Origin: JASGTU01 sp963821815
Lineage (GTDB): Bacteria; Chloroflexota; Anaerolineae; Caldilineales; Caldilineaceae
NCBI GenBank assembly: GCA_963821815.1
Contig: CAWGFG010000006.1
Location: forward strand, 372,001-436,000
Length of the DNA: 64,000 nt
Direction of reading: 5' to 3'
Within the stretch, counting starts at the first letter, position 1. Each line of letters opens with the position of its first letter. The position numbers and the translations under genes were made by a program. Positions 1 through 8,517 of the stretch are shown one piece after another. The notes below the pieces were generated by a model. That model was not told the origin of the DNA, ran no database searches, and was given only the letters and a program-made list of their open reading frames with translations.

Positions 1-903
1 GGGGACAAGTACTGGCGCAATAAAGCGGAACATTACTCCATGCTCGTGGAGCCGCGTAAGAACGACCGTACGGTTCACGACCTAGGGTTTGTGTTCTGGT
101 CCACCTGGAAGCGTTGGTATGATCTGGTCGGCGACGAAGCGATCAACGAAGTCATCATCGAAGCCGGGCGCACGATGTCGCTGCGGTTCCAGGAGAAGGG
201 GCAATATCTGCGCTCATTTGTTTCGCAGGACAGCCTTTTCATCGATATTATGATGAATGTGGGTATCATATTCTACGCGGCGCAACAGACGGGTGATCTC
301 GAACTGCTGCGCATCGCGAATGAGCACTGCCTGACCACGCGCAGAACTCTTGTGCGAGGCGACGGCAGTACCGCCCACGAAGGACTGTTCAATCTAGAAA
401 CGGGAGAGTTCATCCGCCAGAGTACGCACCAGGGATGGCGAGGCGATTCCGCCTGGGCGCGCGGTCTGGCATGGGCATTGTACGGATTTGGCACGGCCTA
501 CTCGTTCACCGGCGACGTGCGCTATCTGCAGACAGCCGAAGCATGCGCAGACTTCTACATTGAGCAGACGCCATCGCATGGCGTACCGCCCAATGATTGG
601 GACGAACCGGAACCGGCATCGCCCTACGAGAGTTCGGCAGCCTCTATCGTCTCCAGTGGGCTGTTCAACTTAGCCGAAATCACTGGCGAACTGGCGCGCC
701 AGAAGCTCTATCGCACATACGCGCTTCAGATCGTTGATACGCTGACGACGCCGGATTTCCTGGCTATTGAAACGCTAGGTTGGGAAGGCATCCTCAAGCA
801 CGGCATGTATCATGAGCGTAAGGGATTAGGTGTGGATGAAAGCGTCATGTGGGGCGAGTACTTCTTCCTGGAGGCTGTAGGAAAGGCGCTGCGCTATGTC
901 TAG
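1..903 (+). CDS. Glycoside hydrolase family 88 (unsaturated glucuronyl hydrolase-like), 5' end outside window
   Basis: The reading frame is open from base 1, so the N-terminus is missing; 300 residues remain of a family that usually has about 370-400. GH88 enzymes hydrolyse the unsaturated uronic acid left at the non-reducing end of oligosaccharides after polysaccharide lyases, using vinyl-ether hydration. Visible family motifs are HDLGFVF near the start of the visible part, FIDIMMN about 70 residues later, and HQGWRGDSAWARG. From memory, the Asp residues of the last two correspond to Asp88 and Asp149 of the Bacillus enzyme. The internal ATG at 40 is not the true start. No signal peptide can be judged. 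The gene overlaps the following SDR by 8 bases, so the two are probably co-translated in a uronate-processing operon. Confidence 0.88.
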   Translation, partial: GDKYWRNKAEHYSMLVEPRKNDRTVHDLGFVFWSTWKRWYDLVGDEAINEVIIEAGRTMSLRFQEKGQYLRSFVSQDSLFIDIMMNVGIIFYAAQQTGDLELLRIANEHCLTTRRTLVRGDGSTAHEGLFNLETGEFIRQSTHQGWRGDSAWARGLAWALYGFGTAYSFTGDVRYLQTAEACADFYIEQTPSHGVPPNDWDEPEPASPYESSAASIVSSGLFNLAEITGELARQKLYRTYALQIVDTLTTPDFLAIETLGWEGILKHGMYHERKGLGVDESVMWGEYFFLEAVGKALRYV

Positions 904-1675
904 CAAAGTGGCGATCGTGACCGGCGGCAGCCGTGGCATCGGACGAGGTATTGCGCTGGCGCTGGGGCAGGCGGGTTGGCGCATAGTCGTGAACTACAAC
1001 CGTTCTCGTTCCGCCGCACAGGAGACTGTCCTTGCGATCGTTGAAAGCGGCTCGGAAGCCGTTGCCGTGCAAGCGGACGTGAGCAGTGAATCTGGACGCC
1101 AGGCGCTGGTGCACGCAGCGCACGAATTAGGCACTCTTCAGTTACTGGTGAACAACGCCGGCATGGCGCCGCGCGAGCGTGTTAGCCTCTTGCAGATGCA
1201 GCAAGCCAGCTACGACGAAGTCATGGACGTCAATCTCAAAGGCCCGTTTTTCCTTACGCAGGCGGTCGCCAACGCCATGATTGCGCAAACAAGGAGTTCC
1301 GGCGCCGTTGATGAGATAATGCCGATGATCATCAATATCGGCTCCATTAGCGCCTATACGAGCAGCCCCAACAGAGGCGAGTATTGCATCTCCAAGGCAG
1401 GCATGGGCATGATGACCGCTCTCTTTGCGGACGCGCTGGCAGAGTTCGGCATCAACGTATACGAGATACGCCCAGGCATCATCGCGACCGATATGACCAG
1501 CGGTGTCAAGGAGAAGTACGACAGATTGATCGCAGACGGAATAACGCCTATCAAGCGCTGGGGACGTCCGGATGATGTTGCGCGGGCTGTGGTTGCAATC
1601 GCCCAAGGTGCGCTGCGGTTTTCCACTGGCGAAATCATCAACGTGGACGGTGGTTTCCACATGCAGCGTCTGTAA
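896..1675 (+). CDS. SDR family oxidoreductase (3-ketoacyl-ACP reductase type)
   Basis: A 259-residue classical short-chain dehydrogenase, likely a cytosolic NAD(P)-dependent sugar or sugar-acid oxidoreductase. It has the cofactor motif TGGSRGIG (9-16), NNAG (86-89), and catalytic Ser150, Tyr163 and Lys167 with normal spacing. The C-terminal GEIINVDGG is typical of FabG-like proteins. The ATG overlaps the end of the GH88 gene by 8 bases and has an AAGG-type ribosome site 9 bases upstream. The context suggests a role in the catabolism of the uronate released by GH88, not fatty acid synthesis; the substrate cannot be told from sequence. Confidence 0.9.
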   Translation: MSSKVAIVTGGSRGIGRGIALALGQAGWRIVVNYNRSRSAAQETVLAIVESGSEAVAVQADVSSESGRQALVHAAHELGTLQLLVNNAGMAPRERVSLLQMQQASYDEVMDVNLKGPFFLTQAVANAMIAQTRSSGAVDEIMPMIINIGSISAYTSSPNRGEYCISKAGMGMMTALFADALAEFGINVYEIRPGIIATDMTSGVKEKYDRLIADGITPIKRWGRPDDVARAVVAIAQGALRFSTGEIINVDGGFHMQRL

Positions 1676-1710
1676 GTGTGCATCTAGGACTGTTGAGTAA
1701 GGGGAGTCGA

Positions 1711-3144
1711 ATGAGAGTTAAGCGTATCGCGGCCCTTCGAACTGTGGAGGATTTTCGGGAGCACATAAAAGCTCTCGGTATTGACATAAGTGTCGACGAA
1801 GAATTGGCACACGGTGGTGATTCGCCGTTGGCACAGCCTTTCGACTACGCCGGCAAACGTATCGGCAATCGCTGGTGCGTGCTGCCTATGGAAGGGTGGG
1901 ACGCCGGCGCCGATGGCCGACCGACTGACCTGGTGCGACGGCGGTGGTCGCACTTTGGGCAGAGCGGCGCCAAGCTAATCTGGGGCGGCGAAGCGTGTGC
2001 CGTACGTCCCGACGGGCGCGCCAATCCTCAGCAGCTAATGATCCTGGACGAGACGGTCGGTGATATTGCTGCGCTGCGAGCGCATCTTGTGGCAGCGCAT
2101 GCTGAACGGTACGGCGCAGCTAACGACCTCTATATTGGTCTTCAGCTAACCCATTCGGGTCGGTTCGCACGGCCATACGACAAGAAGAAGCTGGAACCGA
2201 AGATCCTCTATCATCATCCCATATTGGATGCCAAGTTCGGCATTTCGCCGGAATCGCCGGTCATGTCTGATGCGGAAATTGAGGAACTGATCGGGCAATT
2301 CGTCCATGCGGCGACACTGGCGCAGGATGCCGGCTTCGACTTCATTGACCTGAAGCATTGCCACGGCTACTTGGGCCACGAGTTCCTCAGCGCCTACAAT
2401 CGCCCAGGCCCATATGGCGGCAGCTTGGAGAATCGGACTCGATTCCTGAGAGAGATTGTGAACGGCGTCCGTTCAGAGGCGCCCGGTCTTAATATGGGCG
2501 TCCGTTTCAGCGCCTTCGACTTTACTCCATTCGCACCCGCTGGCGACGACCGCCACGGCGCACCTGCAGATATCGGAGCCAACGGTTATCCATACGCGTT
2601 CGGTGGAGATGGAACAGGAGTTGGCGTTGATTTGAGTGAGCCGCTACACTTTCTGGACGTGCTAGCTGATTTGGACATTCAACTGGTCAATATCACAGCA
2701 GGCAGCCCGTATTATTGCCCACACATCCAGCGACCGGCTCTATTCCCGCCATCCGACGCCTACCAGCCGCCCGAGGATCCGCTGGTCGGCGTGGCGCGGC
2801 AGATCAATGTGACGGCGGAGCTGAAAAAGGCACGATCGGATTTCGTCTTCGTGGGCAGCGGCTATTCTTATTTGCAGGAATGGCTGCCGTATGTCGCGCA
2901 AGCGGTCATCAAGCAGTGTCAGGCTGACTTCGTGGGCATCGGAAGATTGGTGCTGTCGTATCCAGAGCTGCCGGCGGATGTGATCGCCGGTAAGCTGATT
3001 GACAGACGCCGGCTTTGCCGTACATTTAGCGATTGCACGACGGCGCCACGCAACGGTCTCGTGTCCGGATGCTATCCGCTGGATGACTACTATCAGCAGA
3101 TGCCGGAATATGAGGTCTTGACGGCGTTCAAGCGTTCGAACTAA
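1711..3144 (+). CDS. NADH:flavin oxidoreductase, old yellow enzyme family
   Basis: An FMN-dependent TIM-barrel oxidoreductase (477 residues) of the group that reduces activated C=C bonds or related substrates. The family signature is clear: HCHGYLGHEFL, followed by an N-R-P-G-P-YGGS-ENR segment around residues 216-245. The C-terminus holds three cysteines (436, 442, 454) spaced like the 4Fe-4S ligands of larger family members such as trimethylamine dehydrogenase, but one ligand position is Phe. I prefer ATG 1711, preceded by AAGGGGAG at good spacing, over the GTG at 1678 that lies almost on the previous stop. The gene follows the SDR by 35 bases and is probably in the same operon. Confidence 0.88.
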   Translation: MRVKRIAALRTVEDFREHIKALGIDISVDEELAHGGDSPLAQPFDYAGKRIGNRWCVLPMEGWDAGADGRPTDLVRRRWSHFGQSGAKLIWGGEACAVRPDGRANPQQLMILDETVGDIAALRAHLVAAHAERYGAANDLYIGLQLTHSGRFARPYDKKKLEPKILYHHPILDAKFGISPESPVMSDAEIEELIGQFVHAATLAQDAGFDFIDLKHCHGYLGHEFLSAYNRPGPYGGSLENRTRFLREIVNGVRSEAPGLNMGVRFSAFDFTPFAPAGDDRHGAPADIGANGYPYAFGGDGTGVGVDLSEPLHFLDVLADLDIQLVNITAGSPYYCPHIQRPALFPPSDAYQPPEDPLVGVARQINVTAELKKARSDFVFVGSGYSYLQEWLPYVAQAVIKQCQADFVGIGRLVLSYPELPADVIAGKLIDRRRLCRTFSDCTTAPRNGLVSGCYPLDDYYQQMPEYEVLTAFKRSN

Positions 3145-3177
3145 TAAAGTGTATCGACATAACAGGAGGAGAAACCC

Positions 3178-3840
3178 ATGGATATCGCTACCGTTGATAA
3201 GTTGCTTACGACAACTCGAACCGTACGTAAGCGCCTTGACCTGGATCGACCGGTTGAGCTCGAGGTGATCCACGAATGTCTGGACATCGCGATCCAGGCG
3301 CCGACCGGCTCCAACGTCCAGGGTTATCGTTTTATGGTGGTTACTGATGACGAGAAGAAAGCGGGCATCGCTGATTACTATCGCAAGGCGTGGCAGGTTT
3401 ACTACAGCCAGACACAGAAATCATCAGGGCCTACTAATCCAGATGACCCTCGTGCACAACGTGCATCACAGACTATGAGTTCGGCTGCCTATCTGGCGGA
3501 GAATATGGAACGCGTGCCCGTGCTTGTGATCCCGTGCATCGAAGGTCGAGCGGAGAAGGGCACTGTTGTGAATCAGGCATCGCTTTACGGTTCGATCATA
3601 CCTGCGACGTGGTCATTTATGTTGGCGCTGCGCTCGCGGGGATTGGGCGCAGCCTGGACCACGCTGCATCTTGGTTTCGAGCAGCAGGTAGGTGAACTGC
3701 TTGGCATTCCTGACCGATTTACACAAGTTGCGCTCTTGCCGGTCGCCTACTACACAGGCGATGACTTCAATCCTGCTAAGCGAATCCCTGCAAGGTCAAG
3801 AACCTTCATAAATACCTGGGGCGCAACCGACGAAGGCTAA
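3178..3840 (+). CDS. Nitroreductase family protein
   Basis: A 220-residue FMN-binding protein of the nitroreductase fold, usually a homodimer using NAD(P)H. N-terminal TTTRTVRKRLDL and APTGSNVQGYRFMVV match the FMN phosphate and ring binding segments of the family, and SRGLGAAWTTLH is the typical C-terminal block. It is preceded by a strong AGGAGGA ribosome site 7 bases before the ATG and lies 33 bases after the old yellow enzyme gene, so two flavin enzymes are encoded in tandem. The natural substrate is unknown; members reduce nitro compounds, quinones or enones, or dehalogenate. Confidence 0.87.
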   Translation: MDIATVDKLLTTTRTVRKRLDLDRPVELEVIHECLDIAIQAPTGSNVQGYRFMVVTDDEKKAGIADYYRKAWQVYYSQTQKSSGPTNPDDPRAQRASQTMSSAAYLAENMERVPVLVIPCIEGRAEKGTVVNQASLYGSIIPATWSFMLALRSRGLGAAWTTLHLGFEQQVGELLGIPDRFTQVALLPVAYYTGDDFNPAKRIPARSRTFINTWGATDEG

Positions 3841-3858
3841 ATAGAAATCGAGTCACTG

Positions 3859-4944
3859 ATGACGAAGAAGATACGAACCGTGCTGCTGGGTACGGGTTCC
3901 GTCGCGCAAAGTCATATTCGCGCCGTTCGCAGCGTTGCGGACCGCGTTGACTTTGTTGCTGCTATGGATATCGATCCCGCGCGAGTCGAGTCGTTTTGTG
4001 CGGAGCATGACGTACCTCGCGCGTATGCCGATGTCGACCAAATACTGGTCAGCGAAGAGCCAGAACTTGTCCTCATCGCCACGCCGTCCGCGACCCACAC
4101 CGAGCTTAGTATTGCGTGTATGGAAGCCGGTGCATGGGTGCTGTGCGAGAAGCCGCTCTGTGGATCATTGCGCGAGATGGACCGCATCGAAGAGGCAGAG
4201 CGCCGCACAGGTCGCTACTGCGCGAGCGTCTTTCAGTGGCGTTTCGGTTCAGGCGGCAAGCATGTCAAACACCTGCTAGAGACAGGCGCGATTGGCAAGC
4301 CGCTGGTCTGCAACAGCATGGTGACCTGGTATCGTGCGCCGACTTATTACGAAGCGCCATGGCGCGGCAAGTGGGCGACTGAACTCGGCGGCACAACCAT
4401 GACACTTGGGATTCATGCAATGGATTTCGTGCTTTGGTTGCTTGGCGATTGGCGAGAGGTGCGCGCCATGATGGGGACTATGGACCGCGACATCGAAGTC
4501 GACAACGTCTCAATGGCGCTGGTGCGCTTCGAGAACGAAGCGATGGCTGTCTTCTCTAACAGCGCACTCAGCCCGCGTGAAGAATCATATGTGCGCCTGG
4601 ACACGCAAAGGGCAACCGTCGAACTCTCCCATCTGTATCGCTACGACAACGATGACTGGACGTTCACCGCGGCTTCCATTGTGGACACTGCTGAGCTAGA
4701 CGCCTGGCGCGCCATTCCTGATCACTATAGAAGTTCACACGACCGTCAGTTGCAGGAATTCCTGGACAGTATGGCAGCCGGCGAGCGACCAGCGGTTAGC
4801 GGACCCGGTGTGCGACCAACGATTGACTTTCTCAGCAGCATGTATAAATCGGCGATGAGCGGACAGCCGGTCCGGCGCGGCACGATCCAGCCCGGCGATC
4901 CATTCTACGAGCGAATGTGCGGCAACTGCGAGTCCGCCTGGTAA
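3859..4944 (+). CDS. Gfo/Idh/MocA family oxidoreductase
   Basis: A 361-residue NAD(P)-dependent sugar or polyol dehydrogenase-like protein with an N-terminal Rossmann fold (LGTGSVAQSHI near residues 10-20) and the family EKP motif near residues 97-99, whose Lys is catalytic. The C-terminal alpha/beta domain includes GTTMTLGIHAMDFVLWLLGDW, the block holding the catalytic His and Asp in this family. Start ATG 3859 lies 18 bases after the nitroreductase stop, with only a weak ribosome site. It ends the first five-gene cluster. Substrate unknown, but the neighbours suggest sugar or inositol derivatives. Confidence 0.9.
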   Translation: MTKKIRTVLLGTGSVAQSHIRAVRSVADRVDFVAAMDIDPARVESFCAEHDVPRAYADVDQILVSEEPELVLIATPSATHTELSIACMEAGAWVLCEKPLCGSLREMDRIEEAERRTGRYCASVFQWRFGSGGKHVKHLLETGAIGKPLVCNSMVTWYRAPTYYEAPWRGKWATELGGTTMTLGIHAMDFVLWLLGDWREVRAMMGTMDRDIEVDNVSMALVRFENEAMAVFSNSALSPREESYVRLDTQRATVELSHLYRYDNDDWTFTAASIVDTAELDAWRAIPDHYRSSHDRQLQEFLDSMAAGERPAVSGPGVRPTIDFLSSMYKSAMSGQPVRRGTIQPGDPFYERMCGNCESAW

Positions 4945-5071
4945 CAATATGTGCGGGTCGAGAGCCGCCCGTAGGATTCACGTTACCGGATCGCTCAATG
5001 GTACAATCCGATGGACATTGATAACCACAAGTAAGTACCAGATATCACAGTAACCGCAAACAAAGAGACAA

Positions 5072-6520
5072 ATGGATATGAGTATGGATCCCCGTCCGAG
5101 CTATCACATGACACCCGACGAGTTTCGCCAGTATGGCAAGACGGTTGTCGACTGGATTGCCGACTACTACGAACAGGTTGAAGACTATCCCGTACTGTCG
5201 CAAGTAGCACCTGGCGATATTGCCAAGAGTTTGCCGACCGAAGCGCCGCAGCAGGGCGAGTCGTTTGACCAGATGCTTGCGGACGTTAGCAATCTCATCA
5301 TGCCAGGCATCACGCACTGGCAGTCGCCTAATTTCTTCGCCTACTTTCCTGCCAACACCTCTGGTCCATCCATTCTCGGCGAGATGATCTCATCCGGGTT
5401 AGGCGTTCAGGGGATGATATGGGCTACCAGCCCGGCTTGCACCGAACTTGAGACGGTCGTGCTGGACTGGATGGCGAAGATACTCGACCTGCCTGAGAAA
5501 TTCATGTCCACGTCGTCTGGCGGCGGCGTCATTCAGGACTCTGCATCGAGTGCTGTACTGTGCGCCATCCTGGCAGCGCGTGAGCGCGTCACAGACTTTT
5601 CCGCCAACGAAGTCGGCGCCAACGGTAAGTTGACCGCGTATGCGTCTTCACAGGCGCACTCATCCGTGGAGAAGGCCATCAAGGTCGCTGGTATCGGCCG
5701 TCAAAACTTGCGCATTATCGACGTAGACGAAACATATGCTATGTCTGTCGATGCGCTGGAAGTGCAGATCCAGGCCGATTTGGACGAAGGGCTGACGCCG
5801 TTCTTCGTCTCGACGACCATGGGCACCACATCGTCAAACGCCATGGATCCGCTGCCGGAGATCGGCGAAGTGTGCAAGAAATACGATCTGTGGATGCACA
5901 TCGACGGCGCCATGTCCGGCACTGCAGCGGTATGCCCGGAGTACCGACACCTGCTCAACGGCGTCGAGTTAGCGGACAGCTTTGCATTCAATCCGCACAA
6001 GTGGATGTTCACCAATTTCGATTGCGACTGTTTCTACGTAGCGGACCGCAAGACGCTTATCCAAACTCTGAGTATTCTGCCGGAGTACCTGCGCAATCAG
6101 GCGACAGAATCCGGCGCGGTCATCGATTATCGCGACTGGCACGTGCCGTTAGGTCGACGGTTCCGTTCGCTGAAGCTTTGGTTCGTGCTGCGGCACTATG
6201 GCGTGGAAGGCTTACAGTATCATATTCGCGAACATATTCGGCTGGCGCAGCAGTTTGTACAGTGGGTACTGGAGTCGGATTCATTTGAGCTTACGGCACC
6301 GGCGCCATTGAACGTCGTTTGTTTCCGATATAAGGGCAGCGACGAGGAAAACGAAGCGATTCTCAACTGGGTCAATGCGACAGGTAACATGTTCATCACA
6401 CACACAAAGTTAAGCGATCAGTATGTATTGCGCATGAGCATTGGTCAGACGAACACGGAAGAGAAGCACGTAGCCAATGCCTGGTCCCTGATCCAGCAGG
6501 CAGCCGCAGAGATTACGTAA
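5072..6520 (+). CDS. Aromatic-L-amino-acid decarboxylase-like PLP enzyme (group II)
   Basis: A 482-residue PLP-dependent group II decarboxylase close in plan to animal and plant aromatic amino acid decarboxylases. Visible features are QAHSSVEKA with His196 (ring-stacking His), FNPHKWM with Lys310 (Schiff-base Lys), and a catalytic-loop ILPEYL with Tyr339. This Tyr equals human DDC Tyr332; its presence, where aldehyde synthases have Phe, favours true decarboxylation. IDYRDWHVPLGRRFRSLK is the classical C-terminal block. Likely products are tryptamine, tyramine or phenylethylamine. Three in-frame ATGs (5072, 5078, 5084) are possible starts; none has a strong ribosome site. It seems to be a single-gene unit, 127 bases after the Gfo gene. 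Confidence 0.88.
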   Translation: MDMSMDPRPSYHMTPDEFRQYGKTVVDWIADYYEQVEDYPVLSQVAPGDIAKSLPTEAPQQGESFDQMLADVSNLIMPGITHWQSPNFFAYFPANTSGPSILGEMISSGLGVQGMIWATSPACTELETVVLDWMAKILDLPEKFMSTSSGGGVIQDSASSAVLCAILAARERVTDFSANEVGANGKLTAYASSQAHSSVEKAIKVAGIGRQNLRIIDVDETYAMSVDALEVQIQADLDEGLTPFFVSTTMGTTSSNAMDPLPEIGEVCKKYDLWMHIDGAMSGTAAVCPEYRHLLNGVELADSFAFNPHKWMFTNFDCDCFYVADRKTLIQTLSILPEYLRNQATESGAVIDYRDWHVPLGRRFRSLKLWFVLRHYGVEGLQYHIREHIRLAQQFVQWVLESDSFELTAPAPLNVVCFRYKGSDEENEAILNWVNATGNMFITHTKLSDQYVLRMSIGQTNTEEKHVANAWSLIQQAAAEIT

Positions 6521-6581
6521 CGGCTAACGTGGTTGCGGTAGTAAGCATCAGAGACCGGTCCACTACAGTCGTAAGAGTGTG

Positions 6582-6610
6582 TCTTGTGTTTTTATCAAAT
6601 TGCGTATAAT
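6582..6610 (+). promoter_or_regulatory. Candidate sigma-70 promoter of the cytochrome c gene
   Basis: TATAAT at 6605-6610 is a perfect -10 box; a weak -35 TCTTGT at 6582-6587 gives a 17-base spacer. Transcription would start near 6617, leaving a 35-base leader that holds the hairpin described separately. Confidence 0.45.
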
Positions 6611-6644
6611 ATCCCCGCTCTTGTAATGGAGAAGAGGCGGGGAT
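6611..6644 (+). promoter_or_regulatory. Inverted repeat overlapping the leader and ribosome site of the cytochrome c gene
   Basis: ATCCCCGCTCTT (6611-6622) pairs with AAGAGGCGGGGAT (6632-6644), a 12-bp stem with one bulged G and a 9-base loop. The right arm contains the only purine-rich ribosome site (GAGG/GGGG) before ATG 6652, so folding would hide it. The predicted transcript start lies within the left arm, so it could equally be a DNA operator. Confidence 0.4.
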
Positions 6645-6651
6645 AGCGCAT

Positions 6652-7224
6652 ATGAGATTTAATACTCAATTACATAGCCTATGGTTTCCACGGCAGGTAC
6701 TGCTTGTTATAGCGATACTTGCGCTATCGGCTGCATGCCAACCTGTGCAGCCTGTTGAAGGTACGAATGCTACGCCAGACACAACTGTGCCGGCTGTGTC
6801 TGCGATTGCAGAAAAATCCACGGCAGAAACCTCCACGCCCATCACCGATACTACTGCAACCGAAATACTATCCGTAACTGTGCCTATCGCTACTCCAGAC
6901 TCAGTGCTAGTTGAAGCTGGCGTAGAGGTGTATCACGCCCAGTATTGCGGTATTTGCCACACGTTATCGGCGGCGAGCACGACGGGAACGTTCGGACCTG
7001 TGCATGATGGCGTTGCCAACACCGCGGCTGAACGAGTCAAAGAGCCAAGGTACAGTGGTTCAGCGAATTCGCCGGCAGAGTATGTGTACGAGAGTATCGT
7101 CGATCCCAAAGCGTACATCGTCGAGGGATACGTCGGAAGTTCACACAGCATGCCGCCCTATACGCACCTCAGCGAAGATGAGGTGCAGGCGTTGGTTGCG
7201 TTTCTCATGACGCAGGCCCGTTAA
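6652..7224 (+). CDS. Membrane-anchored monoheme c-type cytochrome
   Basis: A 190-residue exported cytochrome. An N-terminal hydrophobic stretch (about 13-28) ends in LSAAC, giving a possible lipoprotein Cys29 that would anchor it outside the membrane. A Thr/Ser/Pro-rich linker (30-85) leads to a class I cytochrome c domain with CGICH (Cys99, Cys102, His103) and a probable axial ligand Met167 in HSMPPY. The SEDEVQALVAFL C-terminal helix is typical of small respiratory cytochromes. It stands alone with its own promoter. It probably carries electrons between a quinol-oxidising complex and a terminal oxidase or reductase, but no respiratory gene lies nearby to specify which. Confidence 0.87.
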   Translation: MRFNTQLHSLWFPRQVLLVIAILALSAACQPVQPVEGTNATPDTTVPAVSAIAEKSTAETSTPITDTTATEILSVTVPIATPDSVLVEAGVEVYHAQYCGICHTLSAASTTGTFGPVHDGVANTAAERVKEPRYSGSANSPAEYVYESIVDPKAYIVEGYVGSSHSMPPYTHLSEDEVQALVAFLMTQAR

Positions 7225-7294
7225 ATGCGATATGGCTGGAGGCGATACCGCCGATAGTATGCGATCACCTGCCATGCTGCCGACAACTGGCGCC

Positions 7295-7326
7295 AAAAAG
7301 GATGCCGGTCCACATGACCGGTATCC
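7295..7326 (-). terminator. Rho-independent terminator of the 7373-8377 gene
   Basis: GGATGCCGGTC (7300-7310) and GACCGGTATCC (7316-7326) form an 11-bp stem with one G-T pair and a CACAT loop. Read on the minus strand it is followed by TTTTT (7299-7295). It could also serve weakly for the cytochrome gene from the other side. Confidence 0.7.
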
Positions 7327-7372
7327 TGTGCAACTCTTGTAATGTCTACTGAGGGTACGAAGTCTCTTGCGG

Positions 7373-8377
7373 CTAGGCCACGTCAATGATCTCGCCGGAG
7401 TCAGCCGATTCGTACTGGCCCAACGCACTGAGCAGAAATTCGCGACTCAGGTCCAAAGAAACGACTGGATCCGCTCCGTCGAGGACACAGGCTTCCATGG
7501 CTTGTACCTCACAGAGGTAAGGATTGATTGCGGGCGTCACAATCTCCTCAACCGAACCATCGCGTGGCTCGAAAATCATGACGCTGTCCTCGCCTTCGAC
7601 GCCGGGCTTCCAAGGTTCGGGAATTGTCAATATGCCTTTGTCGCCGACGATGTGCGTGCCTTGACGCATCGGTGTACGGAAACCGCAGGAAACCTGCGCC
7701 ACACCTTCATCGGCAAAGCTCATCTGCGCCCGCATGGCGACGTCCACGCCGGTCTCGCCGATGAGCTGCTCAGCCCAAATGCGCTTTGGCGCTCCCTTGC
7801 CGAACATGTAGACGGCCATGCTGTTGGGATAAACGCCAACATCCCACAATCCTCCGCCGACCAATTCTGCGTTCAGTCGAATGTTGTCGCTGTCTTCAGG
7901 CGGCAGAAAGAAGTGGAACCAGGAGGAGACGGTCTGCAACGTGCCCAGTTTGCCGTCCTCAATCATCTTCTTGGCTAGTTGTGTCTGCGGGTGGTGCAGA
8001 TACATAAACGCCTCAAATATCGTCACACCGTTGCGCTTGGCTGCGTACTCCATCTGGTTGAGGCCCTCTAGCGTCACCGAGGCCGGCTTTTCCACCAGCA
8101 CATGTTTGCCTGCGTCAGCCGCACGCACGGCCCATTCAGCGTGCAGGCTATTCGGCAACGGAATGTAGATAACATCTATATCGGGATCTTCCAGCATCGC
8201 TTCATAACCGACAATAGCCCGCGGAATACCCTTCTCCTCAGCATAGGCATTGGCCCTAGCGCTGTCTCGGCTGGCGACCGCAGCTAACTCGCTGCGCTCT
8301 GCTTCACGAATCGGCGTGATGAGCGCATCGTTTATCCCTGCGGTAGACAGAAGGCCCCACCGGATTGTTGTACCCAT
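7373..8377 (-). CDS. Gfo/Idh/MocA family oxidoreductase (glucose-fructose oxidoreductase-like)
   Basis: A 334-residue NAD(P)-dependent dehydrogenase with N-terminal Rossmann fold and EKP motif at 96-98. LVGGGLWDVGVYPNSMAVYMFG is the C-terminal catalytic block. Overall it resembles the branch with D-xylose dehydrogenases and 1,5-anhydrofructose reductase. The start ATG has an excellent AAGGAGG ribosome site 7 bases upstream, and a terminator follows the stop, so it appears monocistronic. It is divergent from the NAD(P)HX repair gene. Substrate not assignable. Confidence 0.9.
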   Translation of the reverse strand: MGTTIRWGLLSTAGINDALITPIREAERSELAAVASRDSARANAYAEEKGIPRAIVGYEAMLEDPDIDVIYIPLPNSLHAEWAVRAADAGKHVLVEKPASVTLEGLNQMEYAAKRNGVTIFEAFMYLHHPQTQLAKKMIEDGKLGTLQTVSSWFHFFLPPEDSDNIRLNAELVGGGLWDVGVYPNSMAVYMFGKGAPKRIWAEQLIGETGVDVAMRAQMSFADEGVAQVSCGFRTPMRQGTHIVGDKGILTIPEPWKPGVEGEDSVMIFEPRDGSVEEIVTPAINPYLCEVQAMEACVLDGADPVVSLDLSREFLLSALGQYESADSGEIIDVA

Positions 8378-8517
8378 CTGATTCCTCCTTGTGTAGTTGC
8401 TGTGAATGACAGGTACATTGTACTCTTGAAGCTGAGCGATAGCCAGTAGCGGGTGTGCGAGCCAGTCTAGGCTGCGGCTGAAATGAGCGCAGACAGAAGG
8501 AGGAAGAGGGTATTCGT

